From Actinernus sp. WN-2022 (Eukaryota; Cnidaria; Anthozoa; Actiniaria; Actinernidae): 64,000 bases of DNA. Below, one piece after another: positions 46,301 through 58,300 of the stretch. Under the pieces are notes generated by a model. The model searched no databases, had not been told where the DNA came from, and saw only the letters and a list, made by a program, of their open reading frames with translations. Every line of letters starts with the position of its first letter. Positions within the stretch are counted from its first letter, which is position 1. The translations under genes and the position numbers were made by a program. The stretch covers positions 32,197,867 through 32,261,866 of the forward strand of contig JAOWCC010001634.1 in NCBI GenBank assembly GCA_030867875.1, written 5' to 3'.

Positions 46301-49300
46301 GTCTAGAAGAACCCCAGGGAAGAACCGGTCCCAAGAAGCATCAAAACATGCAACATGCAAAACATGCAAAACATGCAAAACATGCATACTTGTTTTTGAT
46401 AGGTCAATAGACATTTATCATGCCGCGGCCATTTTGGCTACGAACAATAGCTTTTGCACTTCCAGCCTCGTCTCTGACTCTAGTTTCAAAGTTGCATCAT
46501 ATCAAGCATTGAAGTATTTGATTTGGATTTCGCGCGATAACAAGAGGCAGGGATCACTCAAGCGGAGCATCACATATTGCAAACCACTCCAGGAACAGAG
46601 GTGCTCACTTGACAAAGTAACGGTGTATTCAGCCTGGTTGAGGCCCTTTCATATACAGACGCGCTATGTATATACAACTTACTAACTAGCGTTTTTTTTA
46701 TGTGCTCAGACCCGAGAATGGTTCTATCATGGTCCACCTTAGAATCAGGACGACATTCAGTAATTCCAGGATGATCCATGAAAGCCTTCGTAACATCTCA
46801 GAAATCTCGTCTGGGAAAGTTTACCGAACACAGCAAATCGACGGTAGGCGTTCCGGGTTTTTTCTATTTATTGCAGTAATAACGTTCAGAATTTGTTTTC
46901 GATATTTCTCTTTCTAAAATAAACCTTTATCATGTACACCGCGGCCATTTTGGCTACATACCATATATTTTGCACTTCCGGGTTCTATCATGGTCCACCT
47001 TAGAATCAGGACGACATTCAGTAATTCCAGGATGATCCATGAAAGCCTTCGTAACATCTCAGAAATCTCGTCTGGGAAAGTTTACCGAACACAGCAAATC
47101 GACGGTAGGCGTTCCGGGTTTTTTCGATTTATTGCAGTAATAACGTTCAGAATTTGTTTTCGATATTTCTCTTTCCAAAATAAACCTTTATCATGTACAC
47201 CGCGGCCATTTTGGCTACATACCATATATTTTGCACTTCCAGCCTCGTTTCTGCCTCAAGGAAGCTAGCGAGGCATCTGAGGCAGCTGAGGCATCTCTTG
47301 TTAACATCAACCAACATGGCGGCGATGAAAACGAAGAATTATTTAACAAGACGTATAGACCTTATTCATAACTGCATATTCCCATTTCACTAGTTTATCC
47401 ACAAGTACAGAAAACATAAACATCACCATGTGAAAGAGCATGTAGACATTAATGATCTTGAGATATTAAGTAGTAATCTTATCAGTTCATAAATGCGTAT
47501 TCCCGTTTCACTACTTTATCCACATGAACAGAAAACATGAACATTGCCATGCGAAAGAGCAATGTCCACATTAGTGATCTTGTGAAATTAGTATATACCT
47601 TATTCATAACTGTATACTGATTCCCGTTTCACTAGTTTCGGTTATCACATGAACAGAAAACATGAACATTGCCATGCGAAAGAGCATGTCGACATTGGTG
47701 ATCTTGTGAAATTAGTAAAGATCTTATTCATAACTGTTGTTATAACGCGACAATAATCACTCAACTTATATTTTTATTATTTTTGTCATTTACTATGAAT
47801 ATCATGTTAATCGATTGTAGACAGTCTTCAAGTGTTAGTGTCTCAAAATGAGCAACCTTTGGAACTAGGAGAAAACTTGCTAACTATACTTAGGTTGTGA
47901 TTAGTTCAGTTACACTTTACACTTGGCTACGCAGTTGATTTTGGCGGAGCACTTCAATAAGCTTTTGTAATTAAGTGAGTCCATTTTGGGATACCATGAA
48001 TTACTAGGAGCGTTTATGAATTAGTTGCCTATTCTCAGTTGTTTTTATGTCAATCCAAAGAAAAAGTTGGAAATTAATGATTGACGTTTAAGCTTGTATA
48101 GCCTCGACATCAAGCTCGTAGCCTCGATATCAGGATTGTAGCCTTGGCCGTTTTAGGAACAGGCAGTATCACACCAGCGTGCGTACCTACGTTAAATTGG
48201 CATCATTGACAACATCAAAACTATGCGACCTAGCTTATTTGGTAGAAAATTATTAAAATAAAAGGAGAAAAAAAGCTCCTCACAAGTTACCCAATCTAAG
48301 GACTCCCGCGGCATATTGTCTGGTCCTACCACATAAATAAAGCCAAAACGTTATGTAATATATAGTTAGTCAATAGTTAGTCAGTAGTAGTAGTGTAATG
48401 TCATGCCATGTGCAAGAAGAAAGTAAAAAAAAGAGGCCAGAAGTGAAGATCACTGTGTATACCCGTCTTAATAGTTCATGTATTTATTTCTATTTGTATT
48501 TATTGTATTCGTCATACATAATAATGTTAATAACAACTTATTACTAAAAATAATAATGAAAAAAGAAACAAGAAAGAAAACGCAAAGCCAAGTGATAGTG
48601 GAAGAAAACAGAGCTTGCGCTCCAATTGATATTCTCCCCCTAACAAAATAAAAAGAGTAAAATGAGAAAAATACAGAGTGAATTACATGTAGAAATATAA
48701 CAAAAATTAGAAGCTAAATGACACCAACTCATTTCTTTGCCTCCAAGCAAGAACTTATGAACAATACATGCGACAGCTCTGATTTGAGTTTAAAACTGTC
48801 ACTGGAAGCAATTAATAGAGCGATGAACACAAAATTTAGGGTTGTCTTTATTGATGAAAATATTTCATGGAATGACCAAATCAGATTTTGTTTCGCGCAA
48901 AAATGCCAAAACAATTGTAGTATTGTATATTAAGCCCGGAATTACCTTAATCTTGATATTCTTAAAAAGCTTTATTCTAGTTTAATTTACCGTACATGTA
49001 TATCCTAATGTACGTTGACCTGGGGTAGTACTTATAAATCAAAGCTGAAGCCCATTCACATTTTACAGAAACGTTTGCTTCGAATAATTACTTTTTCCGA
49101 GTCCAGAACTCCAAGTAAACCTTTATCCAAACATTTAGAATTACTTAACATATTTGAAATATTGGACCACCAACTTGGTGAATTAGCTTATAGGCATCAT
49201 ACAAATCAATTACCAAATAGTGTTTTCTTGTTACTTCAATGATCTTTCTGTAGTACATAACTACAGCACTCGTTCAAAATCAAATATATATTTTTTATTT

Positions 49301-52300
49301 ACCTCGCCAAAGGCTGAACTATATATGGCAAATTTGGAGTTAAATATACTTCCGTCAAAGTGACCGAGGAACGATATCCCCGTAGATATAAAAAGTAGTT
49401 CAACAACTAAATCATTTAAAAAGGTGTTCAAAAACACCTCCTTTCTTCTTCCTAACAAAAATATCAATATATCAATATTTTTTTGTCTTTATGTAGAATA
49501 ATGCAAACCCCTGACATTTCTTGTAAGTTCCTTTATTATGCAGTTTCTGTATACAATAATTATTTGAAGTTATCTGTTTCTATGTTAGAGTGATCTGTAA
49601 TTAATGCCGATCGCTAGTGAAATGTACTCGTAATTCTTATTGAAATCGTCGCGCCTTAGAAAATAGAGGAAGTACATGTCAACGCACTGAATAAAAATAT
49701 ATTTTTTATATAAATCTTTTATGTCTTTTTTTAAATATACTGATTAAGTGTAAGACCTCTTTAGCTACTATTACTACTACTGACTGCACAAATACGCGAG
49801 TCGGTAACACTGCCTTTCTACGGAAAGTCATTTCAAAATATTTCCGCATTTGAGTGGATTACACTGCTAGAAAATTGCAAAACTTACCGCCGTTTTATTT
49901 TCTCATTAGTTAATAAGCTGTTTATCCAGAAATGTTTTCCAAGTTAGAACTGATCTAATTACCGAATTAACAAGCGCCGTTAGCTCAATAGCGCTGCGCG
50001 TGAGTGACGTCAGACAAATTTACGACTTTTGGCGTTAGAACTTACAAGAATTACCCTATATCATTATGACGTCACGGCTTGTTTATGAGGGGGACAGAAT
50101 CGACTTGAACAATAGAATTTTGAACTAAATCTGCTCTGCTGAGGAAAATTTAACTTCTAATTGTCTGGTTTCCAGATATCAGTTGTATCAATGTTTAATC
50201 CACAATATTTACCGTATTTGGTGGCTGTTACCGCTATTCTACGTTCTTCAAAATTCATTTGATAGCGATTTCCTTTGTGTTGTTGCTGTTTTGTCCCTGT
50301 TTTGTCCCCCTCCCAGGACCGTGATCCTTAGCGTTTAAACAATAGATTGTTTTGATATGACGTCATAGTGATATAGGTCAATTGACTAGCACTTCAGTTC
50401 GTCGTCTGACTATTCTACCAGAAATGATGGCTTTCCTGCATTATACTTCGAAAGAGAACCTGATCATTGTACTGTCGAACAGCTTAAACGTTGGCTAAAA
50501 TACAGAGGATTGAAACAAAGCGACAAACAACGATCTTATCAAGCGAGTTTCGCGTCTGGGGGTGCAAAGATGGCGCGAAATACAGTGTTTGTATGGGAAT
50601 CCGATGCTAAATAATTTCCGTAAAATCGAATTTCTGAAATATTCACTGCCTGCAAACTTTAGATACCAAGTAAGAGATTAACTGATCAAAATTTGAGGGA
50701 TGTAGTTGTACTGGGAAGCGTGCAATCGTGTTTTCAGTTTCCCATACATTTCGGCTGTTTAAAACAACGAGTCAAAGTCCGCAGGAAAATTTACAGACAA
50801 AGGTCTAGAAAACTGAAAACACGATTGCACGCTTTCCAGCACAGCTACGTCCCTCAAATTTTGATCAGTTAATCTTTTACCTGGTATCTTAAGTTTGCTG
50901 ACAGTGAATATTTCAGAAACTCGATTTTACGGAAATTATTTGGCATCTGATTCCCATACAAACACTGTATTTCGCGCCGTGTTTCCCCGGCTCCTACAAA
51001 AAGTGGTGGAAATTATTTTGTACTGGCCTATTCGTTGCCGCAAACCACGTTTAATATAGTCAATCTCTAGCTGAATCCCAAACCTATCTTTTCCCATTGA
51101 ATATCGTTGTAAGACTTCACCTAAACTTTGAAAAGTCAGGTTTTTCGTAAGAGATTCATCGGCGAATGGGAATATTGACTGTATATTGTAGCCAGCAGGT
51201 AACTTAATATTTGAAATTCTTTAAAATTAAATTTATCGGAGACCAAACTAATGTAATGGCTGGAAAATATAGATACCAACTGTGCAAGATTTTGAACAGA
51301 CTAACAAAGGTACGACCTAATCATTTATGGTTAGGCCATCCCTATTTTTCTTCCCGTTTCTCATCGGTGGGGTTTTCAAAAATTGGGTCGGTCAGTCGGG
51401 TGAGAAAAAAAAATTGTAATAAAAAATACGCGGAGAGACTGGAACTAATAAGGCGCGGTTGCACAGGCGAGGTTACAAACCAACATGGACGACGAAACCA
51501 TCGATGTCGTCGTCCGTATGCGCTACAAACATGGAATTACAAATGCACCGCCGAAACTATTGTGTAACCTACCCTCGAGCATGAGCTTCCAGGAGCTGCT
51601 CTAGGGTTTCTTCACCCCCACCCCTCCCCCCCAATTTTTTTTTATTTCTACAAAAAGCCACAAAAATGGGTCGGTCGGACGATGAGAAACGGAAAATAAA
51701 AAAGGGATGGCCTTAGACAAATCTTCACAGACAAATATGCCCGGAATTTTCTCTGTAATATTTCTCTGTACAAATAAATATTTTTGTTTGCAAATTTATA
51801 GCTTTGTAAAAAACATTTTTACCCTAAAATTAAGCAGTCTTGCTTTATATTTTGGTGTGCTCTTTCAAGCTATTATATTATGTTTTGCATTTGTCGAGTT
51901 TTCAAATTACCTGCAAGATACCGGGCAGGTTTAAAGTACAGGTCACAATTCACAGGTCAGGTCACAGATCAGTCACTTCTTGTTTACCTGTGAACCCTAG
52001 CTCTAGCACAGGCAGCCCAAGCTCTAATATCTAGCTAATACTTACAGCGTTTGTATGGGAATTTTAACGAGCTAGAAATACGAAAGAATTAATGAATAAA
52101 ATGCCTTACCTTGCTTCCATAGTGTATTACTTGCTGTCTGTGTGGTAACAGGGTTGATATGAAGCGATTTTAGCGAGTTTTCAATCGCTTCAAATCAACC
52201 CTGTTACCACACAGGCAGCAAGTAATACACTATGGAAGCAAGGTAAGGCATTTTATTCATTAATTCTTTCGTATTTCTAGCTCGTTAAAATTCCCATACA

Positions 52301-55300
52301 AACGCTGTAAGTATTAGCTAGATATTAGAGCTTGGGCTGCCTGTGGCTCTAGGTGAGTGAGAACCCGTCGTTTACCTGTGAACTCGTCCGATGGTTAGGG
52401 TTAGGTTTGTGGTTAGGGTTAGGATTTGTCTTAGAATTAAGTAATGGTCCAGATAAGAGCTGTAGTGTCTACGGCAAGGAATGTTAAAAGGTGTTAATTT
52501 TCTATTATTCTTTCTCGTAATTTCATTGGTTGATACTTATAAATTCAATAGAAACCTAATGCATTTTCATTCAATATTTTTTTGTGGTTTGAAATTATTT
52601 TTGATCAAACTAACTATGGTTTAATTTCGAAGAATATCGTGTGTGGGGAAAGTTCTCAAATTTGCGATTGAAAAATCCTTTGTTTTCTCTATATCCGAGT
52701 GGCTTCTCTGCGTTTTCACAGGAAAAAGAGCCAATAGCATAAGAAATACTTTATTTTCTAGATGTAGTTTGGACTGTAGATACCTCCTAAAGCACTTAAG
52801 GCATATTCAAGCAAAATCGTATGTGGGGGAGGCTCATTGCCGCGGAACAATGGATTCTACTACAGTTCTTATCTGGACCATTACTTAACAACCTGACCTG
52901 TGAATTGTGACCTGTACTTTAAACCTGTCGCAAGATACCCATTCGAATTCCGTGCGACATTTCGGAAAGATATTTTAAAACTTCATTTGTGTTCGTAAAA
53001 TAAATCAAAGCATTGTAGATGTACATGAGTCAGTTCGCTTCAAAACTTTATTTCAAATCCATAAATTCAAGTAAACTATGGTTGAACTGTAATTCCTTCT
53101 CGCTATGTTTACTGGCGGGTAGTGTATAGTTCAGACAAACTCCCCTTTGCATTTCAATGCACTTGTCTCGTTATTATTCTGTGCTTTTGAAGTCTCCTGT
53201 AAAAACATTTATCCAACGCTGAGCACTGAGAAAAGATGAGAAACTCTGCTAGCGGTGTACCAATCGATGCTTCCATCTCCGAGAGGATATCTCTTTCAGC
53301 GATTTATGAAGGTTTTTATACATCTAGAGTCACTCTTACATCTTCCCCAGCAACAGTGCTCATTACTGATATGACTGGGAATCTTATTTCAGGTATTTCT
53401 TCTTTTTTTGATCGAAAAACCTATGAATCATGTTCTAACACGACTCTCAAAGTCACTGAAATACTGTAAACAGCCGCGTGTGTTTGTCTGAGTTTTGCGG
53501 GGGGTCTCGTTTCAGACAATCTATTTTTAGACCTCACGCGCAGCGCTATTGAAATAGGACAAAGCACGCGAGTCGGTATCACTCCTGTTTATTCGGCAAA
53601 GTTCTTTCAAAATAGATGGATCGACACGAGCATTACGAGTTATAAAAACTTATATACCACGATAATTACGTCAACTTAATTATGGTTTTCATGCATGTAA
53701 AAATCATCAGGTTATTTGGTAGTTGTTTCCAAATATGAGTTCCACTCGCTACATGCTAGGGTAAGTTTTAAACTTCCCGCCGTTATTAAATTTCTCTTGA
53801 ATAATTCATTTACTCAAATTTTCATACATATGGAGAATATATTTGAAAAGTCACCACTTTACTCGAAAATAAAACTGCATGCAGATCTATTTAACATTTA
53901 AAACAACACATCCCTAAATATTCACAAGCGATAGCTATTAGCTAAAGGAAAAGTTACATGTACATGTATGCTACAATAGTACCTGCTTTGACATTGAAGT
54001 TAGAAATAATATTATCAGTCCATGAATCCTACTGAAAAGCAAGCATGTCCCAGATGCTGATGTTAATGAAAGAACCAGCAGACACGGAACATTAAAGCTA
54101 GTCTGCACCCGATTCAAACGGGAGACAGAGGGAGGGAGGTCGCTTGTAGTGTCGACTACACGTTTCTGGAATACGATCCCAAATGAAATAAAACTGAAGA
54201 AAACCGAGTCTAGGTAGTTTCAAGAAAGCTTAATGTTCGAATATTTTATTGCTACTTATAAGAACATAGAACATTTTACTATTTAAATATTAGCTTTGCC
54301 TTTACCATTTTTAATATTATAGATACACTGTACATATAGTTCCAATACTGATACGTTTGTCTTTTAGCTTGCTCGTAAATTAATTATATTTTGTAATTGT
54401 TATTGAGAGTTTTTTTATATATTTTATGATAGCCTCTGGTTTTTCAGTTGTAATACTGTTATGTGTTTATCCTTATAAAAAAATAAAGTTGATTATTCAA
54501 AACGACATGATAGATTTAAAAAAATGTTACTGTAGATTAATTAACAATCCCATGAGCTTTGTTACTAAATAAATGAGTTACAATAAAATCGATGGAGTCG
54601 AAACATTTACAGCAAAATAGATATAAATAATGTTACCAAAAAATATTATGCAAGAATATTTCTTGCAAAATCTCAGACACCTATAAATTCCGCTTCCAGT
54701 AGACGAGTTCGCGGTTAATTCCGACATTTTTAAAGTCTGTGGTAGGAATGTGATGCCAAAATAATTTCCTTAAAATCGATTTTCTGAAATATTCACTGTC
54801 TGCAAACTTACGATACCAGGTAAAAGATGAACTGATCAAAGTTTGACGGATGTATCTGTGCTGGGAAGCGTGCAATCGTGTTTTTACTTTTCCACACATT
54901 GGTCTGTAAATTTTCCCGCGGACTTTGATCGTTATTATTAGAGAGCTTAAGCAACGACGACGGCAACGTCTAGGACGACGCCATAACACAATAAACGTAA
55001 TTGCAAAATACAGTAACTGCACATGACAATTCACGCAGTCAACTAAATTTTAACCGTTGTCTGCAAAAACACAACGTGAAAACTCCATATTCTACGTTAA
55101 CAAGAGAACGCAAACGGTCGAAAGTAAATCACTCCGTTTTTGGTTCGGCGTGGACGGAACTCTATGCTTATCATATTTTTCGAAATTAATGATGTGGAAA
55201 GTAATTAAAGGCGAACGAAGGAAATAGTAAACATCATATTTCGGGAGAAAACACTTTTCTACGTCCCGTCGTCACTGCCGTCCCCGTCGTCGTTGCTTAA

Positions 55301-58300
55301 GCTCTCTATTCAGTGCTATTGAACGGGTGACTGGATACACGTGCGGAATTTGAAAACACACTGTGAATGTACGATTTGGTGCATAATTAGAAAGCTCGGA
55401 GGAAAAAAGGGTAGGAGTGATTTTGAAGATTTCAACCATCTACCACCTGGGACACTTTTTTTCGTGTCACAGTTCCCCCCATGCACCCGTTTGTCAAAGT
55501 CATAATTTATGATCCCAACATTAATCGGGGGAGGGTGTACGTTTATTTCTTGATAAATTGTCAAGAATGTAGAGATTAGGGTATTAATTGTTCGAGATAC
55601 ATGTAGCATACAAGTGATAAGTGTCCCAAAACCGTTTGGCCACAATTGTAGCCAGTATTTTTGTCCAACCTAGTTTATTTTCGTTTAACCTAGTTTATTT
55701 TTGTCCAAACTTGTTTATTTCTGGCAGGATCGTAGGTTGGACAACAATTAACTGGACAAAAATAAACTAGATTTTAAAAAATCAACTAGGTTGGACAAAA
55801 ATCAACAACTAGTTGGAAACAAAATAAACTATTTGGACAAATTTAACCAGAAGCATTTTTTAAACTGCAACTTATATAACAATATCTATTGCTGCTCTAA
55901 AACAGATGGTAAAATGTATAATTAGTTTGTTACAATTATTGCTGATTATTACGACATGCATGATTAAAAGTGCATTATATTCTGAACAATACGTCTAAAT
56001 ATTTACATTAGCTGCAGACCTTGTGGTATTATTATACATGGTAAAGTGGGTATATCTGCTCTCCTCAAGCCTAGCTTTTCACTTCTTCTAGTTCTAGTTA
56101 TTTGTTTACTTAATATGATATAAATACAATAACCTATTTGTAAATATGCCCTGATGTTTCGTCCGCGGACATTATCTGATCAGAGAAGAGAACAGTTTCC
56201 GAGAGCGAAGCTAGAGAGCTTCGAGGATCAGATAATGTCCAACGACAAATATCAGGGCATATTTCATAATGTAGTTTATTGTTGTTATCATCCTTCAAAT
56301 ATTTTCTTTGACGCACGCTTACGTTATTGTTGTTATTATCCTTCAAATATTTTCTTTGACGCGCGCTTATACGCTCATTCGCTGATATTTCCCGCTCGCG
56401 GAGAGAAAATATCGGGTTACGCGACGCATTCAACCAATCACGCTCGTGAGAAAATATTTGATGGGTTATAACGTCTAATACACATTTGTCCCCAGGGCCA
56501 TGTTCAGGGGGTAACCATCGAATGGAAGCGTCGTTGACCCCTCCTCTTAAAGACCGACACACAGCCATGGATCGCAAGAGTGTAAACGTTGGCCGATGGA
56601 CAGGATACTCTGACTTTACTATAAGCATCTTGAACCACTGCGCAAAACCCAATGTGACACATTACCAATTACAACTGGCTAGATTCTCAGAGGTGATTTA
56701 GAATTTATTGAATGAAATTCTCACTGGCATGCCAGCCACGAAATACCGCCGCGCAAGCGTTATATAATTAGTTTATCACCCTTCAGCCCGTGCTTACACA
56801 CCCGTGCATCCCAATCGGCACAATCTAATATCTTTATGCCGATACATCCCCCTTAGGTATTATGTTACTCAAGCATGATGCGCGGCGGCCAAGCTCGATT
56901 TGAACACTGAATACAAAGAAAAAATGGTCACGCAACCGCGTAGCCTGAATAGGACGCAGGTTAGCAATTGCGTGACAGTTTAATAACAAATAAACTGATA
57001 TACATGTAGTTCTCAATTTTAGTTGTATATTAACCATACATTCGTATTCAGTGAAGGTGGAGGAACGAAAAGCTACAAGCCACAGAGATGTGGCACCCCA
57101 CCCGAGCTGGGGCGGCCTTCACCTCATCGGAACCTGGAATAGTACTGGCTATCCAAACAATGCCTAACCTTGAAACAATACAAACCCTAACCCTAAAACA
57201 ATGGAATTCTTTGTCAGTGCAGTCCAAATGGGGTCCAATAAAATGCAAGGTTTTGCGAGGTGAAAGCCTCCTGCCCGAGCTTGCCTGTTGCTGTTTAGAG
57301 GTATTGCTACTCCAGTATGTACTGAAATTCAAATTGCTGAACTGACACACACTCGCTTAACACAAGGAACGCTGCCCACAACTTTATGCTACCAAAGGTT
57401 AAACAAGCAAGAAAACTTTCAGTTTTAGCGCTGCTTCTCTATGGAACAAACTACCTACTGAACTAAAACAAGCATCTTCAAGAGCTTTATTCTCATTCAA
57501 ATTAAGTCATACTATGCAGATTAGCGTCAATGGTTTCAATGATTGTAATTGTAATTTGAAACTGTTTTTATTGGTGCTTTAGTTGTTACAACTGTTATTA
57601 ATTATCTATTTATTTATTTTCTTTATGTTGAGGGCCACGAGTATATATATATATATATATCTGTATGATATTAGTTAAATGTTACCCACGATAAATAAAG
57701 CAATATTATTATTATTATATAACTGTAACAAACAATGCCATATGCCAGCAATGTCAGTCATTGAGTCCTAATGACCCGATGAGGATAGACATGTCATATA
57801 CCATATTACAGAATGTCAAAAAGTAACTTTTCTTTTAAAAATAGCACCTCCAAAAGAAACAATACAATAATATTTATTTAAACACGATAAAAGTTTAAGC
57901 ATCACTGCTTGTGGAGTCGTGTATAAAAATAACATAAATTAACTAATCATAATTATATATCTATTAAAACTCTAAAAATGCTTACAATTAATATTAATTA
58001 AAGGCTATAAAAATCGTGTGATAATACAGGAATCTAAAAAATCTACTTGAAGTACGGGTACGGTATATATGATGTATTATAAAAGTTACATGTAATTACT
58101 GACATAGATAATAATATCTAAAATGTCCGCTAAAATCAGGGACACACTGTACAGATGGTGCACTAAAGGCCAGGTTGCGAAGTGTGTTTACCATCTTAGC
58201 CATTTTCTCGTACGATTTGACAGATAGTGTCGTCGCATAAGTGCGCTGTTAGAGCATTCCAAACTATGGAGCCCGCTCTGTGGGCTGTAGAGTTTTTAAT

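Noticed and set aside
46990..47268. Two ORFs with the same HLRIRTTFSNSRMIHESLRN protein
   Set aside because: The similarity comes from the 261-bp tandem duplication. No start context, splice site or family resemblance supports coding.
52391..52430. Telomere
   Set aside because: Only a few imperfect GGTTAGG units inside a transposon; not a chromosome end.
56134..56652. 172-codon minus-strand ORF
   Set aside because: It covers a hairpin, a tandem repeat and the antisense of gene B exon 5. The plus-strand frame has splice sites and phase agreement.
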